Of a DNA stretch of 64,000 nucleotides, positions 1 to 8,348 are shown one piece after another; the first letter of the stretch is position 1, and each line of letters begins with the position of its first letter. The stretch comes from Vreelandella sedimenti. GTDB taxonomy: Bacteria > Pseudomonadota > Gammaproteobacteria > Pseudomonadales > Halomonadaceae. The stretch covers positions 142,463 to 206,462 of the forward strand of contig NZ_JACCGK010000009.1 in the NCBI RefSeq assembly GCF_013416325.1, in the 5' to 3' direction. Under the pieces are notes generated by a model. It was not told the origin of the DNA and did no database searches. It was given only the letters and a program-made list of their open reading frames with translations. The position numbers and the translations under genes were made by a program.

Positions 1-37
1 CATGTCTATGCATAATCGCACACACAAGGAGTTGTTC

Positions 38-460
38 ATGGATCGTAAAGCTAGCGCACGTTGGGAAGGTGGTCTCAAGGATGGTAAAGGCACCGTTTCA
101 ACCGAAAGTGGCGTTTTAGATGCCAAGTACTCCTTCAGCAAGCGCTTTGAAGATGAAAAAGGCACCAACCCCGAAGAGCTGATCGGCGCAGCGCACGCCA
201 GCTGTTTCTCAATGGCGCTCTCGATGATTTTGGGCGAGAAGGGTTATACCGCTGATGCTATCGAAACCAGCGCCAAAGTGACCCTTTCCCAAAGCGATGC
301 TGGGTTCGATATCTCGAAAATTCACCTGGACGTGGTGGCTGAGATCAGTGGCGCTGACGACGCCGCATTCCAGGAAGCAGCGGAAACGGCTAAAGCGAAT
401 TGCCCAGTTTCCAAAGTGCTTAATGCGGATATTAGCATGACGGCTAAACTGAAGGCCTAA
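38..460 (+). CDS. osmC: OsmC family peroxiredoxin
   Basis: Thiol-dependent peroxidase of the OsmC/Ohr family, which reduces organic hydroperoxides in the cytoplasm. The 140-residue product has the usual family length. It carries both redox cysteines in the expected contexts: Cys56 in [11 protein letters not shown] (peroxidatic) and Cys122 in NCPVSKVL (resolving). The glycine- and lysine-rich N-terminus ([12 protein letters not shown]) is typical of the OsmC rather than the Ohr branch. An in-frame ATG lies at position 2, but AAGGAG at 26-31 is placed correctly for the ATG at 38, so the shorter start is used. The gene stands alone and is followed by a hairpin terminator. The OsmC versus general OsmC-family call is inferred from sequence character. 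Confidence 0.93.
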   Translation: MDRKASARWEGGLKDGKGTVSTESGVLDAKYSFSKRFEDEKGTNPEELIGAAHASCFSMALSMILGEKGYTADAIETSAKVTLSQSDAGFDISKIHLDVVAEISGADDAAFQEAAETAKANCPVSKVLNADISMTAKLKA

Positions 461-511
461 ATTTTGTTTAGGCTGTGATTTGCTTATAAGCAGATAGTTC
501 TTTTAATATAG

Positions 512-548
512 ATGGCTCGCGTATAAACAGTGTGCGCGAGCCATTTTG
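512..548 (+). terminator. Rho-independent terminator after osmC
   Basis: Perfect 10-bp inverted repeat ATGGCTCGCG / CGCGAGCCAT (512-521 and 535-544) followed by TTTTG. It lies about 50 bases after the osmC stop codon. Confidence 0.7.
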
Positions 549-605
549 TTGACTAAACTAATTTTAGCCTCTTAGGTGTTTTTGTTTTTTAAATAATAGG
601 CATTA

Positions 606-637
606 AAAAAGCCTTGGTAATTGCCAAGGCTTTTATT
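606..637 (-). terminator. Terminator of the PRC-barrel gene (probably bidirectional)
   Basis: Stem GCCTTGG / CCAAGGC with a 6-base loop, flanked by an A-run on the left and a T-run on the right of the plus strand. It can therefore act in both directions. It sits directly after the stop of the minus-strand gene at 651. Confidence 0.75.
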
Positions 638-650
638 TACTGGCTGGTGC

Positions 651-1076
651 TTATTTGTCTTTGTCTTCGTTGCGATTGTACTCTTCAGCTGCTTCTAGAG
701 CATCTTCTGAAGCATTAACGGTAATGACATAATCATCGCCATCTTCGTTTTTGGTCAGCTCAAGCGAGTCCCATTCGATAGCGACGTTTTTCTCGCCCAT
801 ACCTAAGAAGCCTCCAACGCCAACAACAACAGCATTGATTTGGCCGTCTTCACCGATTACCAGATCAGTGATGGTGCCGATATCTTCGTCATCTTCGACA
901 CTGCTTTTGACTTGGTTGCCGGTTAAAGCGTCAGCATGGAAAGTGTTTTCTGGCGTTTCTGTCAGGTAAGTTGCTTCCATGGTGGTGGTACTCTCTTCAG
1001 CATTTACACTGCCAGCGGCAAACATAAAGGCCGGAACCATAAGGGTACCTAGAATAGCGGGTTTGATCGTTTTCAT
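651..1076 (-). CDS. PRC-barrel domain protein, exported
   Basis: Small protein of 141 residues with an N-terminal signal peptide (hydrophobic stretch ending near AGSVNAEES). It is followed by a PRC-barrel-like domain: the segment around LTGNQVKSSVEDDEDIGTITDLVIGEDGQINAVVVGVGGFLGMG is the characteristic 'V...G..IG.I.DL..D..G.I.AVVV' pattern. The C-terminus is acidic and charged. A longer reading frame reaches 1139, but AAGGAG just upstream of the ATG at 1074-1076 fixes the start. Related exported PRC-barrel proteins are common in halophilic proteobacteria and their role is not established. Periplasmic location is inferred from the signal peptide. Confidence 0.8.
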   Translation of the reverse strand: MKTIKPAILGTLMVPAFMFAAGSVNAEESTTTMEATYLTETPENTFHADALTGNQVKSSVEDDEDIGTITDLVIGEDGQINAVVVGVGGFLGMGEKNVAIEWDSLELTKNEDGDDYVITVNASEDALEAAEEYNRNEDKDK

Positions 1077-1495
1077 TTTGCTTGCTCCTTGCGATTTTAT
1101 TGGGCTTAACGACTCCGCGTAACAACCCGAATAAATCAATAGTAGCGGTATTGGCTTCGTTTAAAACAAGCGATAGCAACGCCGATACTATTATTCCTAG
1201 GTGTGTCAATTACCCTAGCTATTTAATGCTTTGGGATAATTGACGCTATCTTGCGCTTCACTGCGCCAAGACAACTATCAGGTTAGTCGCTGTGTTCAAA
1301 AATACAACCATTCCATTGAAACTTTTAACTAAAACGATCGCTGCTGTGCCGCCCTCATGGGCCTACCCGCGCCGTCATGCGACAGTCTGTCGAGTTGACC
1401 TGCCTTCGCTCAGTGTTCATATTCGTCTCTAAATGGCTCGCTTTTTATCCTTGGTTTGATAAAAGTGAGGTCGCGTAAAAAGGAGAACCCTGACC
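1077..1495. other. Divergent intergenic region (419 bp)
   Basis: Upstream region shared by the minus-strand PRC-barrel gene and the plus-strand L,D-transpeptidase gene. No convincing gene, repeat or paired -35/-10 was found. The AAGGAG near 1478 serves the gene at 1496. Confidence 0.5.
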
Positions 1496-2452
1496 ATGAC
1501 TTCCCACCCTTTGCAGATTATTAAACAGCTCTGCGTCAGCAGCGTTGCGCTAGGCGCTTGGCTATTAGCCTCAAGCGCTGTGGCCGATAGCAGCGAGCTG
1601 CCTAAAGGGCATTTTCTGCTGCCTAAAGAGGGCAATATGGTGGGCCAGGTGTATACCGTCACGGCGACCGAAGAGGATACGCTGCTGGATATTGCCCGGG
1701 CACACAACGTGGGCTATGAAGAAATTCGTATGGCCAACCCGGATACCAGCCTATGGGTACCGGGAGAAGGCACCGAGGTGACGATCCCCGGACAGTATAT
1801 TCTTCCCGATGAAACGCGTAGTGGCATTGTGATTAACGTGGCAGAGCTACGCCTTTACTACTACCCCGAGGTAGGAGAGGGTGAGACGCCGCGGGTCGAA
1901 ACATACCCTATTGGTATCGGGCGGGATGCTTATAACACCCCGCTGGGAATTACCGAAACCACCATGCGGCTTGAAAACCCGGCCTGGTATCCACCCGAGT
2001 CGATTCGTCGTGAAGCCGCCGAGCGGGGCGACCCTGCCCCTGCGGTGGTTCCCCCAGGCGCTGATAATCCCTTGGGTGAATACGCTATTTTGCTGGATAT
2101 TCCCGGTTACCTGATCCATGGCACTAACCAGCCAGATGGCATTGGTATGCGTGCCAGCCGTGGCTGTATACGGATGCATCCGGAAGATATTGAGTCGGTC
2201 TTCTGGCGGGTACCGGTAGGCACTCAGGTCAATATTATCGATTCGCCAATCAAAGTAGGCTGGGGTGAAGGGGGAAAGCGTTACATACAAGCCTTCACAG
2301 CGACGGATGAGCAAGTATTTGGTATGGAAACGCTGTTAAACGTAGTTGGATTGATTGAGCAGCATGACGGTAGTGGTGCTTCCGGCGTCAACTACGAACA
2401 GGTAAGTGAAATATTAGAGCAAGCGAATGGCCAGATCGTGCCGATTAGCTAA
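1496..2452 (+). CDS. L,D-transpeptidase with LysM domain (YkuD family)
   Basis: Periplasmic transpeptidase that forms 3-3 peptidoglycan cross-links or attaches lipoprotein to peptidoglycan (ErfK/YbiS/YcfS/YnhG group). The 318-residue product has a signal peptide ending near SSAVADS. A LysM-like module follows at about residues 50-100 (YTVTATEEDTLLDIARAHNV). The YkuD catalytic domain shows His208 in HGTN and the motif SRGCIRMHP with the nucleophile Cys224. Start at 1496 is supported by AAGGAG about 15 bases upstream. The gene is monocistronic. Which of the E. coli paralogues it corresponds to cannot be decided from the sequence alone. Confidence 0.92.
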   Translation: MTSHPLQIIKQLCVSSVALGAWLLASSAVADSSELPKGHFLLPKEGNMVGQVYTVTATEEDTLLDIARAHNVGYEEIRMANPDTSLWVPGEGTEVTIPGQYILPDETRSGIVINVAELRLYYYPEVGEGETPRVETYPIGIGRDAYNTPLGITETTMRLENPAWYPPESIRREAAERGDPAPAVVPPGADNPLGEYAILLDIPGYLIHGTNQPDGIGMRASRGCIRMHPEDIESVFWRVPVGTQVNIIDSPIKVGWGEGGKRYIQAFTATDEQVFGMETLLNVVGLIEQHDGSGASGVNYEQVSEILEQANGQIVPIS

Positions 2453-2466
2453 ACGATGGTGCAGCG

Positions 2467-3135
2467 CTAGCGTGCTGGATCCAACACCCCACCCAGCGAT
2501 GCATTGCGCCGAAACCAGCCCGCGATGCTGGTACGCGGGCAGCGAGTAGGCAGCACTTCGTGGGGAATGGTCTCAGATAAGAAGCAGGCGAAGGTGCCCG
2601 CTTCGGGTACCACCCGGGCGACCTCTTGGTTGGGGGCGTCCGGGTGGTAGATCACCATCTCACCGCCACCGTCGCTGGGCCAGTCCGGCGTCAAATAGCT
2701 GACCGTGGATATCACGCGGTTGGCACGACCGCGAAAGCTATCCAGGTGACGTTGATAAAAAGCGCCAGGTGGATAGTGGGCAAAGTGGGCTTCGTACTCA
2801 AATAAGCCCAAAAACAGCGCGTGGTTAAGCGCCTGCTGTAGCTCGCTCATGGCGTCTAAGTAACGCCGTTGGGCAGCGCTTTCTCGATCAAGCCAGTGAA
2901 TAGCGTCACCGCGGATATCTTTACGCAGCAGGTGCTGTTGACCGCGGCCAATGCCCGCTTCATCCAGTCCGTTATAGGCCGCCCGGTGTAGAAGCTCATT
3001 ATTCAGCGCGTCGCATAGCCCCAGGTCAATAACCCCGCGGCCCACATACCAGCCCTGTTCAACCAGCGCATCCACAAGAGCGACCTGCGTCGCGGGCTGA
3101 AGCGCAGGTGAAGATGTAGCAACGCTGGGAGTCAT
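2467..3135 (-). CDS. 2OG-Fe(II) oxygenase family protein
   Basis: Non-haem iron, 2-oxoglutarate-dependent dioxygenase of 222 residues. The iron-binding triad is visible: His130 and Asp132 in QRHLDSF, and His192 in TIPHEV. Arg201 in CPRTSIAGWF is the likely 2-oxoglutarate carboxylate ligand. The jelly-roll core is recognisable (YPPGAFYQRH, VSYLTPDW, GGEMVIY). Substrate is unknown. The YPPGAFYQRHLD layout resembles prolyl-4-hydroxylase-type proteins widespread in gammaproteobacteria. Its start overlaps the stop of the upstream Nudix gene by 4 bases (ATGA), so the two are probably translated together. Confidence 0.88.
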   Translation of the reverse strand: MTPSVATSSPALQPATQVALVDALVEQGWYVGRGVIDLGLCDALNNELLHRAAYNGLDEAGIGRGQQHLLRKDIRGDAIHWLDRESAAQRRYLDAMSELQQALNHALFLGLFEYEAHFAHYPPGAFYQRHLDSFRGRANRVISTVSYLTPDWPSDGGGEMVIYHPDAPNQEVARVVPEAGTFACFLSETIPHEVLPTRCPRTSIAGWFRRNASLGGVLDPAR

Positions 3136-3803
3136 TGGTTGGATCTCGATGGCGCCGAACTGGAAACGTTCGTAGAGGATGTAGATAGACGGTTTTTGCG
3201 CTCAGGGTGGTGGCGCAGCGGCCCCTGGGGGCGCTGATATAAATCAATCGGCATACCGAAGCCTTCGGCCAGTAACTCGACCAGCATCATGGCAGATAAT
3301 CCCCAGATCACATGGCCGTCCACATGATAGCTGGGCACGTAGTGGGCAACGCCATCCACGGTAATCACGTCGGTATGGGTGCGGTGATCGTCTAAAAAGT
3401 GACTTAGCGGCACTTCAAAAATAGCGTCTAGCTCACCGGGGTCGGCAATCAGCGGTAAATCCGGCGGAATAATGACCACCCAGGGGGTAACGCGAATACC
3501 GTGCAGCGAAATAACGTCCGACAGGCGTCCCAGGGGTTGCACCAGAGCGGGGTCGAGGGCAATCTCCTCTTCTGCCTCGCGCAGTGCCGTGGCGTAAAGG
3601 TCGCTATCAAAGGGCTCGCGTTTGCCGCCTGGGAACGCCACTTGGCCGCTATGGGTGCTCAAATGGCTGGCCCGGCGGGTAAACAGCAAGGTAGGCGCTG
3701 GGCGCTCGACAATCGGCAACAGCACGGCGGCCTCGGGCATCACGATGTGATCCAAGCGTTGAGGAGTCAGCTGTTGCAGCTGTTTACGCAGTTTTTCTAA
3801 CAT
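3132..3803 (-). CDS. CoA pyrophosphatase, Nudix family (NudL/YeaB-like)
   Basis: Nudix hydrolase that probably cleaves coenzyme A or acyl-CoA to 3',5'-ADP and 4'-phosphopantetheine. The Nudix-like box runs through SGQVAFPGGKREPFD to ATALREAEEEIAL. It follows the CoA-pyrophosphatase variant (GQVAFPGG, then TALREAEEEIAL) rather than the plain consensus. The frame is open back to a GTG at 3878. The ATG at 3803 (MLEKLRKQL) gives 223 residues, closer to family size, and is preferred although no strong ribosome site is visible. The last 4 bases overlap the 2OG oxygenase start. The product has an extra C-terminal tail of low-complexity Ser/Arg character after the catalytic domain. Confidence 0.85.
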   Translation of the reverse strand: MLEKLRKQLQQLTPQRLDHIVMPEAAVLLPIVERPAPTLLFTRRASHLSTHSGQVAFPGGKREPFDSDLYATALREAEEEIALDPALVQPLGRLSDVISLHGIRVTPWVVIIPPDLPLIADPGELDAIFEVPLSHFLDDHRTHTDVITVDGVAHYVPSYHVDGHVIWGLSAMMLVELLAEGFGMPIDLYQRPQGPLRHHPERKNRLSTSSTNVSSSAPSRSNQ

Positions 3804-3897
3804 AGGGTATCCCGTTACTTTGTTCTCTTTTACCCAGCAGCGGTCATTGACGTCAAGCGCGTCAAGGCTTCTATTCACTAGCCGTTGAGAATACGCG

Positions 3898-4455
3898 ATG
3901 AACTTTTGCAGCCAGTGTGGTGATAAAGTACGTTTTGCCGTCCCGGAAGGCGATGACCGGCCTCGCTACCTGTGCGATGCCTGCGGCACGATTCACTATC
4001 AGAACCCACGCATCGTGGCCGGCACGCTTCCCGTCAGCGGTAGTAAAGTACTGCTCTGTAAGCGGGCGATTTCACCGCGCAAAGGTTACTGGACACTGCC
4101 CGCCGGTTACATGGAAAATGCCGAATCAACCCAGCAGGCAGCTTCCAGAGAGACCCGTGAAGAGGCCTGTGCCGAGGTCGAACTGGCCAACCTCTACACC
4201 CTGATTGACCTGCCGCATATCAATCAGGTGTATATGATTTTTCGTGCCGAGCTAGTCGGCGGCTTTAGCGCCGGGCCGGAAAGCCTGGAAGTCGCGCTGT
4301 TCGAAGAGCATGAAATCCCTTGGGATGAGCTTGCCTTCATGACCATTGAACGTACCCTCAAGCATTTTTACGCTGACCGCCCCCGCAATGAATTTCCGCT
4401 GCATATCAGCATGGTAACGCCAGAAGATCGCGAGCGTTACTTTGGCAGTGCGTAA
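3898..4455 (+). CDS. Nudix hydrolase with N-terminal zinc ribbon
   Basis: 185-residue pyrophosphohydrolase. A zinc ribbon is visible at the N-terminus (Cys4, Cys7, Cys26, Cys29). It is followed by a complete Nudix box starting at Gly70, with Glu76, Arg84-Glu85 and Glu88-Glu89. The usual glycine after the EE pair is replaced (EEACAEVEL). This arrangement matches the NudC-like or ADP-ribose/NADH pyrophosphatase group (COG1051-type with zinc ribbon), but it is shorter than true NudC (about 257 residues). Substrate is therefore uncertain. It is divergently transcribed from the CoA pyrophosphatase gene across a short gap. Confidence 0.87.
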   Translation: MNFCSQCGDKVRFAVPEGDDRPRYLCDACGTIHYQNPRIVAGTLPVSGSKVLLCKRAISPRKGYWTLPAGYMENAESTQQAASRETREEACAEVELANLYTLIDLPHINQVYMIFRAELVGGFSAGPESLEVALFEEHEIPWDELAFMTIERTLKHFYADRPRNEFPLHISMVTPEDRERYFGSA

Positions 4456-4471
4456 TACTTTAAAAGTCTGG

Positions 4472-4783
4472 TTATAGGTCGGCGAGTTGCCACACATCAT
4501 AAGCGACTTCTTCGTAGGGGTGGGCAAGCTTCAAGGCCGCAATGGTGCCGTGAATATGCGCCTCATCGCAGAGCAGTTCGACTTTGAACTCTTCGACCTT
4601 TTCCAAGCTGCCCACCGAGCCGATGTGCGGGTGGGCGCCTTCCGTTGGGCGAAACTGCCCCGTGCCTCGGGTTTGAAAACAGACGTTTTCATACGCCCCT
4701 ATACGCCCAGCTCCGGCTTCGAATACCGCCTGCTTAACACTTTCGGCATCTTCTATAGGGACAAAAAATGCGAGCTTATACAT
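4472..4783 (-). CDS. YqfO/NIF3-like small protein
   Basis: 103-residue stand-alone homologue of the YqfO insert domain of NIF3-family proteins (cell-envelope-like CutA/PII fold). Typical segments are MYKLAFFVP at the start, GRIGAYENVCFQTRGTGQF in the middle and KLAHPYEEVAYDVW near the end. Function is unknown. Structurally similar proteins bind metals. An in-frame TTG lies at 4795, but GGAGGT there is the ribosome site for the ATG at 4783. It is convergent with the Nudix gene and ends within 20 bases of it. Confidence 0.82.
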   Translation of the reverse strand: MYKLAFFVPIEDAESVKQAVFEAGAGRIGAYENVCFQTRGTGQFRPTEGAHPHIGSVGSLEKVEEFKVELLCDEAHIHGTIAALKLAHPYEEVAYDVWQLADL

Positions 4784-4904
4784 ATTGACCTCCAAGGGGG
4801 CGATCCAGTGTGAAACGCTAACTATGTTAGCGGATAGGCGACTACTGGTCGCGAGCTTGGCTTTGTATGATGATGCTTTTATGACGTTTACCCACGACTG
4901 TTAG

Positions 4905-5867
4905 ATGAGCCATCCTATGGATAAATTTGAGGTAAAGCTGGATCAGGCGGCCAGAGCCGCGTGGATGTCCTATGTAGGTGGAATGACTCAGGATGAGATC
5001 GCCAGCCAACTGGGTGTCTCACGACCCGGTGTGCAGCGTTTATTGGCGTTGGCTCGCCAGGAGGGGTTAGTCAAAGTACATATTGATCATCCTATCTCTA
5101 ACTGTATGGCGCTAGGCAGCACGCTGCGCGATCACTTTGGCTTGACCTACTGTGAAGTGGTACCTGCCGATAGCCACGCAGCTGATGGCGCCGCCTCCTA
5201 CTTGGCAGTCGCCGCTGCCGAGCGCATTGCGCAGCTGGTTGAGCGCAGTGAGCCGTTGACCCTGTCGCTAGGCACCGGGCGTTCGGTGCGGGCAGCGGTG
5301 GAAGCACTTAGTCGCGTTGAGCGGCCCCAGCATCGCTTTGTGTCGCTGGTGGGTAATGTCGCCCGAGATGGTTCGGCTAACCGCTACGATGCAGTAATGG
5401 TGATGGCGGATAAAACCGGTGGTGAGCGCTTTTTACTGCCCGCGCCGGTGGTGGCAGAGTCGCTGGCTGAAAAAGAGGCAATGCTGGCCCAGCGTCTCTT
5501 TACGGCGATTGCCGATGTGGCACGGCAGTCAGAAGCTGCCTTTATCGGCGTTGGGCGCATCGACCGCCAGGCTACGCTGTTTCAAGACCACTTTATTAGC
5601 GAAAGCGAGTTGGATGAGTTGCTGGGACTGAAAGCGGTAGGGGAGTTGCTAGGCTGGCCGCTGAACCGTGACGGCGAGGTAATCGACTGTTCGATTACGC
5701 GGCGAGTTACCAGCCTTCCCCTGGAGCGCTTTGGTAAGCATCATATGGTGGCGATTGCCGGTGGCCGTGAAAAAGCCCCGGCGATTCACGCCGCGCTGCG
5801 TGGTGGTTGGCTGAAGGGCTTGGTGACTGACGAAGTGGCTGCTCGGCAGATCGTTGAAGCACTTTAG
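4905..5867 (+). CDS. SorC/DeoR-type sugar-binding transcriptional regulator
   Basis: Probable regulator of the polyol cluster that follows. The 320-residue protein has an N-terminal helix-turn-helix (about residues 20-55: GGMTQDEIASQLGVSRPGVQ). The long C-terminal domain is of the SorC effector type, related to sugar-phosphate isomerases (SLGTGRSVRAAVEAL, FIGVGRI, GGREKAPAIHAALRGGWLKGLVTDE). Start could be the ATG at 4905 or at 4917, and neither has a clear ribosome site. SorC-family proteins bind phosphorylated sugars and may activate or repress. The adjacent inverted repeat at 5968-5990 is a candidate operator. Many rhizobial and Halomonas polyol ABC clusters carry such a regulator, whereas Pseudomonas mtl operons use an AraC-type MtlR. 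Confidence 0.88.
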   Translation: MSHPMDKFEVKLDQAARAAWMSYVGGMTQDEIASQLGVSRPGVQRLLALARQEGLVKVHIDHPISNCMALGSTLRDHFGLTYCEVVPADSHAADGAASYLAVAAAERIAQLVERSEPLTLSLGTGRSVRAAVEALSRVERPQHRFVSLVGNVARDGSANRYDAVMVMADKTGGERFLLPAPVVAESLAEKEAMLAQRLFTAIADVARQSEAAFIGVGRIDRQATLFQDHFISESELDELLGLKAVGELLGWPLNRDGEVIDCSITRRVTSLPLERFGKHHMVAIAGGREKAPAIHAALRGGWLKGLVTDEVAARQIVEAL

Positions 5868-5919
5868 GGCTTTCAGGCCCAGTTGCGTGCACTGCAATAT
5901 GCGTTAGGAATAATGAATT

Positions 5920-5957
5920 AGCGTAAAGTCTAAGCTAATCGGCTTTGCTTTTTTTTG
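5920..5957 (+). terminator. Possible terminator after the SorC regulator gene
   Basis: Imperfect stem (AGC..AAAGTC pairing with GGCTTTGCT) followed by a run of eight T at 5949-5956. The stem is weak, and the T-run is the main support. Confidence 0.45.
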
Positions 5958-5967
5958 GCTTACGTAC

Positions 5968-5990
5968 GATCATTTGTTCGATAGATGATC
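5968..5990. promoter_or_regulatory. Candidate operator in front of the polyol operon
   Basis: Inverted repeat GATCAT-N11-ATGATC about 50 bases upstream of the binding-protein start. The symmetry, position and neighbouring regulator gene suggest a SorC-family binding site. This is inference. Confidence 0.4.
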
Positions 5991-6040
5991 AATAAGATCA
6001 AGGCGACAACAATGCCAATACAAGCCCATAGGAGTGCTTT

Positions 6041-7360
6041 ATGCGACTCGCACGTCACTTGCCCGTTACCACGCTAGCGGCCGCCATTGCCATGTCGGGC
6101 CATGCCCAGGCGCAAACCGAAATTACCGTGGCTACGGTCAATAACAACGATATGGTGATCATGCAGAGCCTCACCGAGGCTTTCGAAGAAGCTCACCCTG
6201 ATATCACCCTGGACTGGGTGGTGCTCGAGGAGAACGTGCTACGTCAGCGGATGACCACCGATATTGCCACCGATGGCGGCCAGTTCGACGTGATGACCAT
6301 AGGCACTTACGAAGTACCTATCTGGGCAGAGCGCGGCTGGCTGTCCCCCCTGGATAACCTGCCCGACGACTACAATGAAGACGATCTTCTGACCTCGGTG
6401 CGCGATGGTTTGAGCTTGGACGGCACATTGCATGCGCTCCCTTTCTACGCCGAAAGCTCAATGATGTACTACCGTCAGGATCTGTTTGAGAAGGCGGGTA
6501 TTGAAATGAGCGATCAGCCCACCTGGGACGAAGTGCGTGAGTGGGCGGGTGAACTGCATGGCAGTGAAGAGGGGGTAGCAGGGATCTGCCTGCGTGGTAA
6601 ACCAGGTTGGGGCGAAAACATGGCCTTTGTTTCCACTCTGGTGAATACCTACGGCGGTCGTTGGTTTGACGAAGAGTGGAACCCTGAGCTCAACTCTGAA
6701 GCCTGGGTTAACGCTATCCAGTTTTATGTCGATTTGCTCAACGACTACGGCCCGCCAGGCGCTAGCTCCAACGGCTTTAACGAAAACCTGGCGCTGTTCT
6801 CCCGCGGCAATTGCGCGATGTGGGTAGATGCCACCTCGGCAGCGGGCAAGCTGTATGACGGCAATGAGTCCGATGTGGCGGACAGCTTAGGCTTTGCCTC
6901 AGCACCCGTGGCAGAAACACCTAAAGGCTCACACTGGTTGTGGTCCTGGGCGCTAGCTATCCCAGCCTCTTCAGAGAACCAGGAAGCGGCGCTTGAGTTT
7001 ATTACCTGGGCGACCTCGCAAGAGTACATTGAGCTGGTCGGTGAAACTGAAGGCTGGACCAGTGTCCCCCCAGGCACCCGTGAGTCGACCTACGCCAATG
7101 AGCAGTACACCGAAGCAGCCCCTTTTGCTGACTTCGTGCTAAAGGCTATTCAGGACGCCGACCCCACCGACTCTACCCTGGAACCTAACCCCTACGTGGG
7201 TGTGCAGTTCGTCGGCATCCCAGAGTTTCAGTCGATCGGTACCCAGGTAGGCCAAACCATTGCCGCGGCGCTGACCGGTGACACCACGGTGGAGCAGGCG
7301 CTAGACAGTGCTCAGCGTGCCACCGAACGCACCATGCAGCGTGCCGGTTATCTAGACTGA
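6041..7360 (+). CDS. smoE: Polyol ABC transporter substrate-binding protein
   Basis: Periplasmic binding protein of the extracellular solute-binding family 1 that delivers a polyol (sorbitol, mannitol or arabitol) to the membrane permeases. The 439-residue precursor has a Sec signal peptide (MRLARHLPVTTLAAAIAM, cleavage after AQA near residue 25). The mature start TEITVATVNNNDMVIMQ and the ILDWVVLEENVLRQRMTTDIA-like region are characteristic of SmoE/MtlE. A GGAG motif precedes the ATG. It is the first gene of the transport operon, and a 12-bp stem immediately follows it. Exact substrate cannot be read from sequence. The symbol follows the Rhodobacter smo nomenclature. Confidence 0.9.
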   Translation: MRLARHLPVTTLAAAIAMSGHAQAQTEITVATVNNNDMVIMQSLTEAFEEAHPDITLDWVVLEENVLRQRMTTDIATDGGQFDVMTIGTYEVPIWAERGWLSPLDNLPDDYNEDDLLTSVRDGLSLDGTLHALPFYAESSMMYYRQDLFEKAGIEMSDQPTWDEVREWAGELHGSEEGVAGICLRGKPGWGENMAFVSTLVNTYGGRWFDEEWNPELNSEAWVNAIQFYVDLLNDYGPPGASSNGFNENLALFSRGNCAMWVDATSAAGKLYDGNESDVADSLGFASAPVAETPKGSHWLWSWALAIPASSENQEAALEFITWATSQEYIELVGETEGWTSVPPGTRESTYANEQYTEAAPFADFVLKAIQDADPTDSTLEPNPYVGVQFVGIPEFQSIGTQVGQTIAAALTGDTTVEQALDSAQRATERTMQRAGYLD

Positions 7361-7366
7361 TGACCC

Positions 7367-7401
7367 GCAATGCCTGCCTTGGCTAACTCGGCAGGCATTG
7401 C
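7367..7401 (+). promoter_or_regulatory. Intercistronic hairpin between binding-protein and permease genes
   Basis: Perfect 12-bp inverted repeat GCAATGCCTGCC / GGCAGGCATTGC with an 11-base loop and no T-run. Position and form suggest an mRNA-stabilising or partial-attenuation hairpin that keeps the binding protein in excess over the permeases, as in other ABC operons. Confidence 0.6.
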
Positions 7402-7428
7402 CCCCACACTGGTTCTGCAGGTATTTAC

Positions 7429-8319
7429 ATGAATAAAACACGTGCTTCTGGCCGGACGGTCGGCGGGCTACGGACGCTTTCGCTTCAAGCGCCTGCTGTA
7501 ACGCTGCTATTGCTTTGGATGATTGTGCCACTGGGTATGACGCTATGGTTCTCCTTCCAGCGTTATAACCTGCTAATGCCCGGTATGACTGGCTTTGCCG
7601 GGTTGGAAAACTATGAATACCTTCTCACCGACCCTGCTCTATGGGCCGCTATGGGCAACACGCTGCTGCTGGTGGGATGGGTGCTGGCGATTACCGTGGT
7701 GGGCGGCACCCTTCTGGCGGTGCTGTTTCAGCAGGAGTTTGCGGGGCGCGGGATCGCTCGTGTGCTGGCGATCTCACCGTTTTTTGTAATGCCCACCGTG
7801 AGTGCCCTGGTGTGGAAAAACATGATGATGCATCCCTCTAACGGGGTGCTGGCGTGGCTGTCTGAGTCCATCGGCCTGCCCGCTGTCGATTGGTTCTCCT
7901 CGCTGCCGCTGACGTCGATTGTGATCATCGTTGCATGGCAGTGGCTGCCGTTTGCACTGCTGATTCTGCTCACCGCTATGCAGTCGCTGGATGAGGATCA
8001 GGTGGAAGCGGCGCGGATGGACGGCGCAGGGCCGGTGGCGATTTTCTTCTTTATCACTCTGCCGCATCTAAAGCGTGCCATCAGCGTGGTGATCATGATT
8101 GAGATGATTTTCCTGCTGACCATCTTTGCTGAGATTTTTGTCACCACCTCCGGTGGGCCTGGCTTGGCGACGACCAATCTGGCTTACCTGATTTACATTC
8201 GTGCGTTGCTGGATTTTGACGTAGGCACTGCCTCCGCCGGGGGGGTGATTGCGATCATTCTCGCCAATATCGTGGCGATCTTCCTGGTTCGTATGGTAGC
8301 CAAGAACCTGGAAGATTAG
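7429..8319 (+). CDS. smoF: Polyol ABC transporter permease (SmoF/MtlF-type)
   Basis: Inner-membrane permease of 296 residues with six predicted hydrophobic segments. The first begins near residue 20 (APAVTLLLLWMIVPLGMTLWF). The binding-protein-dependent transport loop (EAA motif) reads EDQVEAARMDGAGPVAIFFFITLPHL, about residues 187-212, and contacts the ATPase. It pairs with the next gene product to form the membrane channel. The gene lies in a tight co-directional operon 9 bases from the following non-coding spacer. It belongs to the MalF-like half of carbohydrate ABC transporters. Confidence 0.9.
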   Translation: MNKTRASGRTVGGLRTLSLQAPAVTLLLLWMIVPLGMTLWFSFQRYNLLMPGMTGFAGLENYEYLLTDPALWAAMGNTLLLVGWVLAITVVGGTLLAVLFQQEFAGRGIARVLAISPFFVMPTVSALVWKNMMMHPSNGVLAWLSESIGLPAVDWFSSLPLTSIVIIVAWQWLPFALLILLTAMQSLDEDQVEAARMDGAGPVAIFFFITLPHLKRAISVVIMIEMIFLLTIFAEIFVTTSGGPGLATTNLAYLIYIRALLDFDVGTASAGGVIAIILANIVAIFLVRMVAKNLED

Positions 8320-8348
8320 ACCGGCACTTGTGTCTTGGGAGTACTTCG

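Noticed and set aside
2-37. Longer OsmC start at position 2
   Set aside because: AAGGAG at 26-31 fits only the ATG at 38, and the extra residues are unlike the family N-terminus.
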